Shown: positions 45,649-54,410 of the stretch, one piece after another
Layout: each line of letters opens with the position of its first letter
How positions within the stretch are numbered: position 1 is the stretch's first letter
Source: Atopobium sp. UBA1382
GTDB lineage: Bacteria > Actinomycetota > Coriobacteriia > Coriobacteriales > Atopobiaceae
Length of the DNA stretch: 60,725 nt
NCBI GenBank assembly: GCA_002305805.1
Contig: DBQY01000004.1
Span: 60,774 to 121,498 of the forward strand
Direction: 5' to 3'
The notes under the pieces: model-generated
What the model saw: only the letters and a program-made list of their open reading frames with translations
Told to the model about the DNA's origin: nothing
Database searches by the model: none
Program-made: the position numbers and the translations under genes

Positions 45649-46859
45649 CTCTCCGGCGTCGTGCCCGCAGCGTTGGTGAGCTGAGCCATCCGCTCCCCAA
45701 GCGAGGTCATCCTCCCCTGCTCGAGCGCCGCGAAGTCCGGCAGCTCGAACTCGGGGAGCTGAGGGAGCTCAAAGTCCGGCATGACGGTCCGCACCAGCAG
45801 GGCCAGGGCGCGCGTGATCTTGTCGCGCTCCTCGGGGGCAAGGCCGCCCAGCTCGCGCAGCATCGCGGGGACCGTCGTCTGCCAGTTCTTCCCCAGCTCC
45901 CCAAAGGTATCCGCCCCGCCGGCCCCGATGACGGAGAAGAGCGTGTCGACGAAGCCCTCTCGCTCCTCGCGCGACATGCTCGCGATCCACTCGTTGAGCG
46001 TCTTGTCGACGAAACTCGCGCCACGTCCTATCTCCTGTGCGTAGGAGAAGTCGACGCCCTCGACGACCCAGGAGAACGGGTTGTGCTGCATGAGGCCACT
46101 CGTGGAGGACTCCACGACGGCATAGTCCTCCTGCCTCTCGAAGAGCATACCGATCACCGACGAGCGCGGGACCGTCTTTGACACGAGATGCGCGCGGTCC
46201 AGCCAGCCGGCGTCCGACAGGGCCTCCTCGGTGAAGCCGGGACCATCGTGCGAGAAGGTCCTCGCCACGCGCGACGCGACGCGCGCCGAGCAGCGCGCGG
46301 TGGCACAGACGGCCAGGTTGCCGCCCTTGGAGTGGCCTCCCAGATAGAGCGGGCCCTCCACGTGGGGCGCCACGCGCTCGAGATAGGAGACCGCCGCGAA
46401 CTGCGAGGGCACGCCCGTCTCGAACGCCATGTTGAAGTCCTCCTTCCAGCCCACGACCGTGTTGTCTGTGCCGCGGAAGGAGAGGTAGGCGCCCCCGGAG
46501 GGGAGCAGCAGCGTGCAGGCCGAGAACTGCTTCTCAGCGGACTCGTCGAAGTCGTCGACGTAGGCGCAGACGCGCACGTCGCGGAAGCGCGGGCTCGCCG
46601 CGACGGCCGTGAGCAGTCGGACGAGCCCCTCGGGGTCCCAGAGCCCGCGGGTCATCTCGTCGAAGCACTCGGCACGGAAGAGCTCGCGCACGGGGAGCCC
46701 CTGCGGCCCGCGAACCTCCTCGCCCGGCCAGCGATAGTACGAGAGGCAGGCCAGCACGAGGCTGTCCACCTCTCCGAGCGGGCGCTCGGCGAGGGTCTCG
46801 AACTCGCGCGCGAGGTACCCGAAGAGGTTCTTCTCGTCCCGTCCTGAGCTGGGTCCCAT
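45645..46859 (-). CDS. DUF2974/Mbeg1-like alpha/beta hydrolase
   Basis: 404 aa. The lipase-like nucleophile elbow is GGHSKGGN (S177), preceded by the family sequence LSFRGTDNTVVGWKEDFNMAF and followed by FSHDGPGF, the expected acid region. Family substrates are unknown. A C-terminal helical part (about 280-404) with TFGELGKNWQTTVPAMLRELGGLAPEERDKI is typical of the Firmicutes/Actinobacteria members. No signal peptide, so cytoplasmic. The start ATG has AGTAGGGA upstream. It lies 7 bp after uvrB, on the same strand. Confidence 0.85.
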   Translation of the reverse strand: MGPSSGRDEKNLFGYLAREFETLAERPLGEVDSLVLACLSYYRWPGEEVRGPQGLPVRELFRAECFDEMTRGLWDPEGLVRLLTAVAASPRFRDVRVCAYVDDFDESAEKQFSACTLLLPSGGAYLSFRGTDNTVVGWKEDFNMAFETGVPSQFAAVSYLERVAPHVEGPLYLGGHSKGGNLAVCATARCSARVASRVARTFSHDGPGFTEEALSDAGWLDRAHLVSKTVPRSSVIGMLFERQEDYAVVESSTSGLMQHNPFSWVVEGVDFSYAQEIGRGASFVDKTLNEWIASMSREEREGFVDTLFSVIGAGGADTFGELGKNWQTTVPAMLRELGGLAPEERDKITRALALLVRTVMPDFELPQLPEFELPDFAALEQGRMTSLGERMAQLTNAAGTTPES

Positions 46860-46866
46860 GACGTCC

Positions 46867-49098
46867 CTACTTTCTGCGCGGGCGGTAGCGACGGCGCGTG
46901 GCGTGGGCGCTGCCCTTGCGCGCGCCCGCCTTGAGGCGCTCGATCACCTCATCGGCGCTGCCGCCCTCAACGTGCGTGCGAATCTCGACGATCTGGTCAC
47001 GGATGCGCGCCGCAGCCTCGAAGTCCATGGCCTCGGAGGCCGCGGCCATCTCCTCCTCGAGGGCGTCAAGCACGTCGGCGAGCTCCTCCTTGGAGAGGCC
47101 CGCGAGCTCCGCGGCAACCGAGCGCACCGTCTGCTCGCTCTCCTCGTGCGCTGAGAGGCTCTCGAAGGCGCCGTGGCTGCCCGTGCCGTGGCGGTCGCGC
47201 GTCTTGCCCTCGAGCGTGGCCTCGGCCTCGGAGATGAACGACGAGACGTCGGTGATGGACTTCTTGACCGTGCGCGGGACGATGCCGTGCTCCTCGTTGA
47301 AGGCCTCCTGCAGGGCGCGACGGCGGTTGGTCTCCCCTATCGCCACGCGCATGGAGTCGGTGATCGTGTCCGCGTACATGATGACCTCGCCCTGGGCGTT
47401 TCTCGCCGCGCGGCCCATGGTCTGGATCAGCGAGCGCCGGTTGCGCAGGAACCCCTCCTTGTCCGCGTCCAGGATCGCCACGAGCGAGACCTCGGGGATG
47501 TCCAGGCCCTCGCGCAAAAGGTTGATGCCCACCAGCACGTCGATCTTGCCCACGCGCAGGTCGCGGATGATGTCCACGCGGTCGAGCGTGGCGGTGTCCG
47601 AGTGCATGTAGTTCACGCGCACGCCCTCGTCGAGCAGGTGGTCGGTGAGGTCCTCCGCCATGCGCTTGGTGAGCGTGGTCACGAGCACGCGCTCCTTCTT
47701 GGCAACGCGCTCCTTGATCTCTGCGATGAGGTCGTCGATCTGTCCGTTCACCGGGCGGACGTCGACCTTGGGGTCGAGAAGACCGGTGGGGCGGATGATC
47801 TGCTCCACCTGCTGCTGGGTGACCGACTCCTCGTAGTCGCCGGGCGTGGCGGAGACGTAGATGAACTGCGGCACGCGCGCCTCGAACTCGTCGAAGCGTA
47901 AGGGCCGGTTGTCGAGCGCGGAGAGCAGGCGGAAGCCGTGGTCCACGAGCGTGACCTTGCGCGAGCGGTCGCCCTCGTACATGCCGCGGATCTGGGGCAC
48001 CGTGACGTGGGACTCGTCGATGATGCAGACCATGTCCTTGGGGAAGTAGTCGATCAGCGTGTACGGGGGCTCGCCGGCCTTGCGGCCGTCGAGGTGGCGC
48101 GAGTAGTTCTCGATGCCGTTGCAGTAGCCCATGGTCTCGAGCATCTCGAGGTCGTAGCTCGTGCGCTGCGCGAGGCGCTGGGCCTCGAGCAGCCGATCGT
48201 TGGCCTTGAGCTCCGCCACGCGCTGCTCGAGCTCCTCGTTTATGGTCTCAAGGGCGTGCGTGACCTTAGGTCGCTCGGTCACGTAGTGCGAGGCGGGCCA
48301 GATCGGGATGGCGTCGAACTCGCGGACGATCTCGCCGGTGACGTTGTCCACCTCGGCGATGAGCTCCACCTCGTCCCCGAAGAACGAGATACGCAGGGGG
48401 TTCTCGGCGTAGGGCGGGTAGACGTCCACGGTGTCCCCGCGCACGCGGAACGTGCCGCGGGAGAGGTCGTAGTCGTTGCGGTCGTACTGGATGTCGATGA
48501 GGCTGTGGATGAGCTCGTCTCGCTCGAGCGGCTCGTCCTTGCTCACGTTGGGCGCGAGCCCGGCGTAGTCCTGCGGGCTGCCGATGCCGTAGATGCAGCT
48601 CACGGACGCCACCACGATGACGTCGCGCCGCGAGAGCAGGCTCGAGGTGGCCTGGTGGCGGAGCTTCTCGACCTCCTCGTTGATCGAGGCGTCCTTCTCG
48701 ATGTAGGTGTCCGTCTGCGGGACGTAGGCCTCGGGCTGGTAGTAGTCGTAGTAGGAGACGAAGTAGACCACGGCGTTGTTGGGGAACAGCTCGCGCATCT
48801 CGCTCGCCACCTGCGCGGCGAGGGTCTTGTTGGGCTCCATAATGAGCGTCGGGCGGTTGAGGCGCTCGATGGTCTTGGCCATGGTGTAGGTCTTGCCCGA
48901 GCCCGTGACGCCCATGAGCGTCTGGTAGCGCAGGCCGCGCTCCACGCCGTCGGCGAGCTTGTCTATGGCCTGGGGCTGGTCTCCCGCGGGCTCGTAGGGG
49001 GAGACCACGGCAAGCGGCTCGCCGGCGCCCTCGCGCCCAAAGCGCACGAGCTCGCCGCCGACTCGCTCCGGGCCCCGGACCTCGCCCTCTCCTGCCAT
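46867..49098 (-). CDS. uvrB: UvrABC system protein B
   Basis: Damage-verifying helicase-like core of excision repair, 743 aa (about 70 longer than E. coli UvrB, mostly a 30-residue leader and a linker before the UVR domain). Motifs: [43 protein letters not shown] (DNA-binding hairpin), [44 protein letters not shown], and the C-terminal UVR motif near [23 protein letters not shown]. The tail is basic (RRRYRPRRK). A 20-bp palindrome overlaps its promoter. Confidence 0.97.
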   Translation of the reverse strand: MAGEGEVRGPERVGGELVRFGREGAGEPLAVVSPYEPAGDQPQAIDKLADGVERGLRYQTLMGVTGSGKTYTMAKTIERLNRPTLIMEPNKTLAAQVASEMRELFPNNAVVYFVSYYDYYQPEAYVPQTDTYIEKDASINEEVEKLRHQATSSLLSRRDVIVVASVSCIYGIGSPQDYAGLAPNVSKDEPLERDELIHSLIDIQYDRNDYDLSRGTFRVRGDTVDVYPPYAENPLRISFFGDEVELIAEVDNVTGEIVREFDAIPIWPASHYVTERPKVTHALETINEELEQRVAELKANDRLLEAQRLAQRTSYDLEMLETMGYCNGIENYSRHLDGRKAGEPPYTLIDYFPKDMVCIIDESHVTVPQIRGMYEGDRSRKVTLVDHGFRLLSALDNRPLRFDEFEARVPQFIYVSATPGDYEESVTQQQVEQIIRPTGLLDPKVDVRPVNGQIDDLIAEIKERVAKKERVLVTTLTKRMAEDLTDHLLDEGVRVNYMHSDTATLDRVDIIRDLRVGKIDVLVGINLLREGLDIPEVSLVAILDADKEGFLRNRRSLIQTMGRAARNAQGEVIMYADTITDSMRVAIGETNRRRALQEAFNEEHGIVPRTVKKSITDVSSFISEAEATLEGKTRDRHGTGSHGAFESLSAHEESEQTVRSVAAELAGLSKEELADVLDALEEEMAAASEAMDFEAAARIRDQIVEIRTHVEGGSADEVIERLKAGARKGSAHATRRRYRPRRK

Positions 49099-49216
49099 CG
49101 CTCCCCCTTCGCCGCCTCCGTTGCAACAGTGTACCCCATTTCCCAGAACACAAACATGTGTTCTTATTTTTATCCGAACGCTCGGCTACAATCTGACCAG
49201 AGCCGAAGGGGGTCAT
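49099..49216. promoter_or_regulatory. Divergent promoter region uvrB / TPR protein with 20-bp palindrome
   Basis: Palindrome AGAACACA-AACA-TGTGTTCT at 49145-49164. Minus-strand -10 TACACT (in GGGGTACACTGTT) at 49128-49133 for uvrB, whose -35 would fall within the palindrome; plus-strand -10 TACAAT at 49187-49192 with TTATTT at 49164-49169, abutting its other side. It differs from the actinobacterial LexA box CGAAC-N4-GTTCG in spacing but keeps GAAC/GTTC arms. A damage-responsive operator is plausible, not proven. Confidence 0.6.
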
Positions 49217-51502
49217 GTGACGCATCCGAGAAAAACGACGGGCAGGAAAGTCTTTGGGGGCATCGTCATCGTCGTCGGAGCCCTGCTCGCGGTCTGTTCG
49301 ATACTTTTCTTCATCGCGTTCGGCACCGGCGAGCGCGGCGAGGCACGCACCGCCTGGCAGGGGTGTCTCGCCGGGGTGACCGCCGTGATCTTCGGCACGG
49401 GATTCTTCGCCGCCAGGCCTGAGTCCGGCGCACGAGCCTCGCAGCCTGGCGCCGCCCGGGTCCCGGACGCCCGTCCCTCCCCCGGAAACGCCGCGCTCGA
49501 GGGCATGGTCTCACACAGCGAGGACGTGGTGGCCACGCTGCGCGACATCGTGGCCCATGGCGGGAACGGCTTCGGCGACCTCCCGGACCTGCTGCGCCGC
49601 ACGGGTCTCATGGACTGGGCGGAGGCGCCGGCCACACGCGCCCACCGTCTCCATCGGAGCGGCCGCTGGTGGCTGGGCGCCACCATGGACGACGAGATGA
49701 CGTACGACGGGATCGTCGCGCTCGAGGTGGCGCTCAATCTGACCGACGACCTGAGGGGCCGGCCTTGCCCGCCCGGGGCCACACTCGAGGAGCGCGCCCG
49801 ATCCGTCCTCGCCGGCGTCCACCGCCTGCGTCCCAGGACGTTCGAGGCGGACGACCCCGCCGCCCAGCTCCTGGAGTTTCTGACCGACGAGACTGACGAG
49901 CGCGGCGAGTGGTCCTGCCGGGTGCGTTTCGCGGACGCGTTCGAGAACCTTCCGCTTCCGGTCCGCGCAGGACTGTCTTTCCGGGCAAACGTCGCGCGGG
50001 GCCTCCTCTGTGCGCGCCTGACCGTGCCGTACCCCACCTGCCTTTCTGCCGTGAGCTCGGACGAGCCGGCGCGCGAGCGGATCCTCACGGGATACGCGGC
50101 GCGCGCCGCGCTCGCGGTCGCCCGTGCGGCCTTCGCGTCGTCCCCCGCGCTCACGCGCGTCGTGGTGAGCTGCGGTCACAGGACCGGGGAGACGCTCGTC
50201 TCGCTCGACCTCGACGTCGAGGCAATCGAGCGACTCGACCGCCTCATGGGCACGGACGTCGAGGCCCTGCCCTCCGACCCGGCACTGCGAGCTCGTGGGG
50301 GCGAGGGGCCGGAATCCGAGCCCGTGGCGCCCCACCTCGCCCTCGACGACGAGCGGCTCTGCCCCCCGGGGCGCTACCGGGAGGTCGAGCTCGACGTCTC
50401 GCCCGTCGGGGAGCCGCTTGCCACGGCATGCGGGGCACGACGCGCGGCCGACCTCGGCATCATGGAGAAGGCGGGGCGGACCTGCGCCTGGCGGGAGCTG
50501 GCCCCGCGGCTCGGCGACACCACGCAGGGCGCCGTCGCCCTCCTCGTTGACCTGCGCGACCGGACGGACGACGTCACGGTCGCCGAGGCGTGCGAGCGGA
50601 CAAGCAGGGCGCTCGTCGCCGGCACGATGGACGTCACCGCAACGGACGAGCTCGAGCGGCTCTTCGTCGACGGGGGCGACCTCGTCGCGGTGACAGACCG
50701 GGCGCGTGCCGCACTCGAGCAGGAGTGCCCGCCCGAGCGACTCGAGGGTCTTCTCGCCGAGCTCGAGGCAGCACTCGCCCCCATCACGAACATGGGCATC
50801 TACCTCGACGACACCGCATCGGTGTACCGCTACTTCAATTCGTTCCCCGAGCGGATCCGCTACAACCTCACGTTCCAGGACGACGGGCGCGTCGTGCGGC
50901 TCGTGCCCGACGAGTACTATGCGGCGCACTCGCTCGCCGCGCGCATGCTCAACCTGCTCGGGCGCCCCGGGGAGGCCCTGCCCCACGCCGAGGAGCTCAT
51001 GCGCATCGCCCCCCTCACCCCCGACGCGGCGCTCATGAAGGTTCGTGCCCTGGAGGACCAGTCACGCATCTTCGAGGCCGCCGACCTCCTCAAGGACACG
51101 ATCGGGTACGCCTCGATGGTGCGCGACCTCGCCATCTGCTTCTATCGCCTGGCCTTCATGGAATGGAAGCTCGGCCGCGAGGACCTCACGGTAATCTGCT
51201 ACCAGCGCGCCATCAGCCTGCACCCGGAGGTCGCCAAGCTGGCACAGGAGGAGCTGGACGACCTCCTCTCGGCAAACAGCGAGCTCAAGCCGTTGCCCGA
51301 TGACGAGATCGTTGAGGCCCTCTCTCAGGCCGGCCTGCCGACGGGCGAGGTGTCCAAGATGCGCCGGCAGACGCGCGACGCCCTCGTCGCCACCACCGAC
51401 GCCGGGGTATTCTCCGTCGCCCGCGCACTTGCGGGAAGCCTCCACGAGCTTATCAGCGACGACGCCCTTCTCGACGTCCGCCGCTCGCTCACACGCCCGT
51501 GA
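49217..51502 (+). CDS. Membrane-anchored TPR-like protein of unknown function
   Basis: 761 aa, GTG start with AAGGGGG. Two N-terminal membrane helices (about residues 12-35, GGIVIVVGALLAVCSILFF; and 45-64) are followed by a cytoplasmic or exported region of 690 residues. The middle, about 100-450, is not recognised. The part from about 560 has helical repeats of TPR type (AARMLNLLGRPGEALPHAEELMRIAPLTPDAALMKVRALEDQ; YRLAFMEWKLGREDLTVICYQRAISLHPE). Likely a scaffold. Convergent with, and overlapping by 14 bp, the transglycosylase gene. Function unknown. Confidence 0.8.
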   Translation: MTHPRKTTGRKVFGGIVIVVGALLAVCSILFFIAFGTGERGEARTAWQGCLAGVTAVIFGTGFFAARPESGARASQPGAARVPDARPSPGNAALEGMVSHSEDVVATLRDIVAHGGNGFGDLPDLLRRTGLMDWAEAPATRAHRLHRSGRWWLGATMDDEMTYDGIVALEVALNLTDDLRGRPCPPGATLEERARSVLAGVHRLRPRTFEADDPAAQLLEFLTDETDERGEWSCRVRFADAFENLPLPVRAGLSFRANVARGLLCARLTVPYPTCLSAVSSDEPARERILTGYAARAALAVARAAFASSPALTRVVVSCGHRTGETLVSLDLDVEAIERLDRLMGTDVEALPSDPALRARGGEGPESEPVAPHLALDDERLCPPGRYREVELDVSPVGEPLATACGARRAADLGIMEKAGRTCAWRELAPRLGDTTQGAVALLVDLRDRTDDVTVAEACERTSRALVAGTMDVTATDELERLFVDGGDLVAVTDRARAALEQECPPERLEGLLAELEAALAPITNMGIYLDDTASVYRYFNSFPERIRYNLTFQDDGRVVRLVPDEYYAAHSLAARMLNLLGRPGEALPHAEELMRIAPLTPDAALMKVRALEDQSRIFEAADLLKDTIGYASMVRDLAICFYRLAFMEWKLGREDLTVICYQRAISLHPEVAKLAQEELDDLLSANSELKPLPDDEIVEALSQAGLPTGEVSKMRRQTRDALVATTDAGVFSVARALAGSLHELISDDALLDVRRSLTRP

Positions 51503-52142
51503 TGCCGCTCGGATAGCTGTCCTGGTATGCCTCGTAGACCGCAAGCACGCGGTCCAGGTACGCACGCGTCTCGGCGTACTCGACGTCCTCCGGGATTGTG
51601 CCGCCCTTAGAGATCCATCCCTGCACGGCCCCGATGCCGGCGTTGTAGGCCGCGATGACCTCCTCCAGCCCGGAGAGGTGCTCCTGGAGGTAACCCAGGT
51701 AGGCGCAGCCGTACTCGATGTTCGTCGCCGGGTCCGCGAGGTCGTCCGGGTCATAGGCGTCGTCGTCGACGAGGCCGAGCGACACGAGGCTGCGCGCCGT
51801 GTCCGGCATGACCTGCATGAGCCCGACGGCCCCGACGGGAGAGACCGCGCCCTCGTCCCAGCCGGACTCGCACTCTATCACCGCGCAGGCGAGCAGCGGG
51901 TCGACGCCATGACGCTCGCACGACGCCTCTATCCAATCGGCGTGGCGCACGGGGTGCAGCACGCGACCGAGCGAGGTCGGCAGGGCCACCACCACGGCGA
52001 CCACCGCGAGCACCGCCACGAGGGCGGCCACGGGCACCACGCGGTACCAGCGGGCGAAGCGCTCCCCTCCGCGCGGTCCGGCACCCGGGCGCGGCGTCGG
52101 GCGGCGAGCCGGGCGCCGCGGCGTCGGCCTACGCCCAGCCAT
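51489..52142 (-). CDS. Membrane-anchored lytic transglycosylase (SLT domain)
   Basis: 217-aa murein-cleaving enzyme. A basic proline/arginine-rich N-terminus (about 1-33) precedes one membrane helix (VVPVAALVAVLAVVAVVVALP). The SLT domain follows: ERHGVDPLLACAVIECESGWDEGAVSPVGAVGLMQVMPDTA, with catalytic glutamate E92, and the closing AYNAGIGAVQGWI and YAETRAYLDRVL. It starts inside the end of coaE (14-bp overlap). Confidence 0.92.
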   Translation of the reverse strand: MAGRRPTPRRPARRPTPRPGAGPRGGERFARWYRVVPVAALVAVLAVVAVVVALPTSLGRVLHPVRHADWIEASCERHGVDPLLACAVIECESGWDEGAVSPVGAVGLMQVMPDTARSLVSLGLVDDDAYDPDDLADPATNIEYGCAYLGYLQEHLSGLEEVIAAYNAGIGAVQGWISKGGTIPEDVEYAETRAYLDRVLAVYEAYQDSYPSGITGV

Positions 52143-52734
52143 GCGCGTCCCACCAGGCGCGGACCCGCGCGACCAGGTCCTTCTCTTCCCCCGTGTTGTC
52201 GATCACGGTCGTCGCATGGGAGCGCAGGTACTCGTCGGAGGGCTGGCGCGCCACGCGCCGATCGAAGTCCCCCACGTCCATGCCGCGCCCCCGCGCCCGC
52301 TCGCGACGCACCTCGAGCGGGCAGGCCACCACCACGACCTCGTCGGCGAGGTCGACCATCGACTCCACCCGGTCGAGCAGCGGCACCTCAACCACGCAGC
52401 ACGCCGGCTCGCGCTGGCCGCAGATGCCGGACGTGAGCATGCGGACGAGCATGGCGCGGATGTGCGGGAGCTCGATCCCCTCGAGCAGCTCGGCGGAGGA
52501 ATCGTCGGCAAAGGCGCGGCGGGCGAGAAGGGCGCGGTCGAGCACCCCGGTCTCGGGGTCGACGAGGTCGCCTCCGAACGCGGCGCAGACCTCCGCCACG
52601 CAGGGCTCCCCGGGTGCCAGCACGGCACGCGAGAGCTCGTCGAGGTCGATGCGCCACGCCCCGAGCCGCTCCAGCTCGCGCGCGACCGTCGACTTCCCCG
52701 ACGCCGTCCCCCCAGCGAGAAACACCGTGTACAC
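52129..52734 (-). CDS. coaE: Dephospho-CoA kinase
   Basis: Last step of coenzyme A synthesis. 201 aa; P-loop FLAGGTASGKSTVA, substrate DLDELSRAVLAPGEP (usually DAD), VVEVPLLDRVESMVDLADEVVVVACP and CoaE lid RVARQPSDEYLRSHATTVIDNTG. The GTG start MYTVFLAGG has AGGGGG at proper distance. Overlaps the transglycosylase start, so co-expressed. Confidence 0.92.
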   Translation of the reverse strand: MYTVFLAGGTASGKSTVARELERLGAWRIDLDELSRAVLAPGEPCVAEVCAAFGGDLVDPETGVLDRALLARRAFADDSSAELLEGIELPHIRAMLVRMLTSGICGQREPACCVVEVPLLDRVESMVDLADEVVVVACPLEVRRERARGRGMDVGDFDRRVARQPSDEYLRSHATTVIDNTGEEKDLVARVRAWWDAHGWA

Positions 52735-52784
52735 CCCGACCCCCTTCCTAGACCGTTGACCCATCATCGCACATGCGACGGGAC

Positions 52785-52871
52785 GGCGGGGCAACATACC
52801 CCATCTGCTCAGACAGCTTCGGCGCAAAGGACGCGCCTGCAGAACTCGCATCTGGGGTATGTTGCCCCGCC
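52785..52871. repeat. 87-bp element with 19-bp perfect terminal inverted repeats
   Basis: GGCGGGGCAACATACCCCA (52785-52803) and its exact complement (52853-52871). The 49-base loop contains GCCTGCAGAACTCGC. It is the longer of a tandem pair sharing ACATACCC near the ends. Confidence 0.85.
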
Positions 52872-52887
52872 ACGAGCTCGAACGCGT

Positions 52888-52967
52888 GCCGACATACCCT
52901 CATCCGCGAGTTCTTCTCCGCATCCGAAGGTGCGGAGAAGCTGTTCGAGCGGGGAGGGTATGCCGGC
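52888..52967. repeat. 80-bp terminal-inverted-repeat element, second of pair, with GTTCTTCTC core
   Basis: GCCGACATACCCTC (52888-52901) pairs with GAGGGTATGCCGGC (52954-52967), 13 of 14. Inside is a perfect 10-bp stem CTTCTCCGCA / TGCGGAGAAG around TCCGAAGG; its left arm is part of GAGTTCTTCTCC, the recurrent motif. Confidence 0.8.
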
Positions 52968-52975
52968 GCGCGGGC

Positions 52976-53635
52976 CTAGCAGGTCGAGACGTGGCCGCCC
53001 TCGACGCGCCAGAGGACGGGGTTCTCGAAGAAGGCGAGGTCGCGCTCGTCGTGGGTGGTCCAGAGGACGGTCCTCTCCGCGACGAGCGGGCCGACGAAGG
53101 CCATGACGGCGTCGACGGTCTTCTCGTCCATGCCCTTGAGCGGCTCGTCGAAGAGCAGGGTGTTCGCGTCGGCCAGCACGCAGCGCAGGATCGCCACGCG
53201 CCGGCGCTGCCCGCCCGAGAGCTCGCGCACGGGCCGCGCGTCGACGGGCAGGCCGCAGGCCTCCATCGCCTCCCGCTCCTCCGCGAGGAAGCGCTCGAGT
53301 AGCTCGTCGGGGAGATACCCGTGCGGCAGGCGGATGTTCGCGGTGGCCGTGAGGCTCTCGCAGAGCCGGTCCTCCTGGAACGTCATGCCCAGCCGCACGT
53401 CCGCGCCCCGCACGACCGCACCCGCGTCAGGCCGCTCGAGCCCGGCGAGCAGCCTCAGCAGCGTGGTCTTGCCCGCGCCGGAGGGCCCCATGATCACGTG
53501 CGGGCGAAGCGGCTCGAAGCTCGCGCTCGCGCCCTCGAGGACGCGCACGGCGCCGTAGCCCTTCTCGACATCCCGGAGGGCGAGCGCGAGGTCGCCGCCC
53601 GTCTGCGATCCCGCGCTCACGGCCGTGCCTCCCAT
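52976..53635 (-). CDS. ABC transporter ATP-binding protein (SsuB/TauB/NrtD type)
   Basis: 219-aa ATPase, short because the family's C-terminal part is trimmed. Walker A GPSGAGKTTLLRLLAGLERP, Q-loop MTFQEDRLCESLTATANIRLP, signature ELSGGQRRRVAIL, Walker B ANTLLFDEPLKGMD, H-loop VLWTTHDERDL. The start MGGTAVSAG overlaps the permease end by 19 bp. Family imports sulfonates, nitrate, taurine or pyrimidine precursors; actual substrate not deducible. Confidence 0.9.
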   Translation of the reverse strand: MGGTAVSAGSQTGGDLALALRDVEKGYGAVRVLEGASASFEPLRPHVIMGPSGAGKTTLLRLLAGLERPDAGAVVRGADVRLGMTFQEDRLCESLTATANIRLPHGYLPDELLERFLAEEREAMEACGLPVDARPVRELSGGQRRRVAILRCVLADANTLLFDEPLKGMDEKTVDAVMAFVGPLVAERTVLWTTHDERDLAFFENPVLWRVEGGHVSTC

Positions 53636-54408
53636 CGCTCCATCAGACGTCCCATGACGCGCTTGACGAGCGCCTCCAGCGCGACGGACACCACCACGAT
53701 CGCCACGGTCCAGGCGAAGAGGTCCGGCGTGTCCAGGTAGATCTTGGCGTCGTAGAGGTGTTCGCCGATCGTGAAGTCCGGCAGGCCGATCACCTCGGCC
53801 GCGATGCCCGCCTTCCAGGAGAGGCCGAGCGCGAGCGTCACCGCGACGCGGAAGTACGGCAGCACCTCGGAGGCGTAGACCAGGCGCACGCGGTCCCAGC
53901 CGCGCACGCGAAAGACGTCGCACATCTCGAGCAGGCCGGGGTCGGTCTGGGAGATGCCCTCGAGCACGTTGGCGTAGACGACGGGCAGCGCCATGACGAA
54001 CGCGATCACCATCGAGAGGTAGCTCGACGAGACCCACAGCAGCACGAGGATCACGAACGACGCCACCGGCACGGCCTTCATGGCCCCCATCACCGGGGCG
54101 AGCAGCTCGCGGACCACGGTCGCGCGGCTCGCGAGCGCGGCGAGGGCCGTCCCCGCGACGACCGCGGCGAGAAACCCGACGCCAATCCGCCCGAGCGACA
54201 CGCCCACTGAGGCCCAGAACTCACCCGTCGACGCCAGCTCGGCAAGGCGAACCAGCACCTCGAGCGGTCCCACGAGGATGATGCGCGCGTCAATCGCCCG
54301 CGCACCAAGCTCCCAGACCACGAGCCAGAAGGCGACGCAGGCGAGACGAACGGCCCACGTCCGGAGACGCCCGTCCTTCTCGGTGCCTCTCTCGCCCGCG
54401 CGCGCCAA
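53617..54408 (-). CDS. ABC transporter permease (SsuC/TauC type)
   Basis: 263 aa with six membrane helices beginning RLACVAFWLVVWELGARAI. The EAA-like loop is QTDPGLLEMCDVFRVRGWDRVRLVY, then LSWKAGIAAEVIGLPDFTIGEHLYDAK, a signature of this permease group. TTG start 2 bp after the binding protein gene with little ribosome site, consistent with translational coupling. The GAGAAGG motif variant is in its N-terminal coding. Confidence 0.88.
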   Translation of the reverse strand: MARAGERGTEKDGRLRTWAVRLACVAFWLVVWELGARAIDARIILVGPLEVLVRLAELASTGEFWASVGVSLGRIGVGFLAAVVAGTALAALASRATVVRELLAPVMGAMKAVPVASFVILVLLWVSSSYLSMVIAFVMALPVVYANVLEGISQTDPGLLEMCDVFRVRGWDRVRLVYASEVLPYFRVAVTLALGLSWKAGIAAEVIGLPDFTIGEHLYDAKIYLDTPDLFAWTVAIVVVSVALEALVKRVMGRLMERWEARP

Positions 54409-54410
54409 GC

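Larger units (their letters stand above)
52735..52975. other. Intergenic region ABC transporter - coaE with tandem hairpin elements
   Basis: 241 bp, no gene. It is almost filled by two neighbouring terminal-inverted-repeat elements (52785-52871 and 52888-52967). The ABC ATPase stop lies 9 bp beyond. The coaE promoter is probably between 52735 and 52785 but no clear boxes are seen. Confidence 0.5.

Noticed and set aside
49145..49164. Calling the uvrB palindrome a canonical LexA box
   Set aside because: Half-site spacing does not match CGAAC-N4-GTTCG, and no copy was seen upstream of uvrA or uvrC, so I report it only as a candidate operator.
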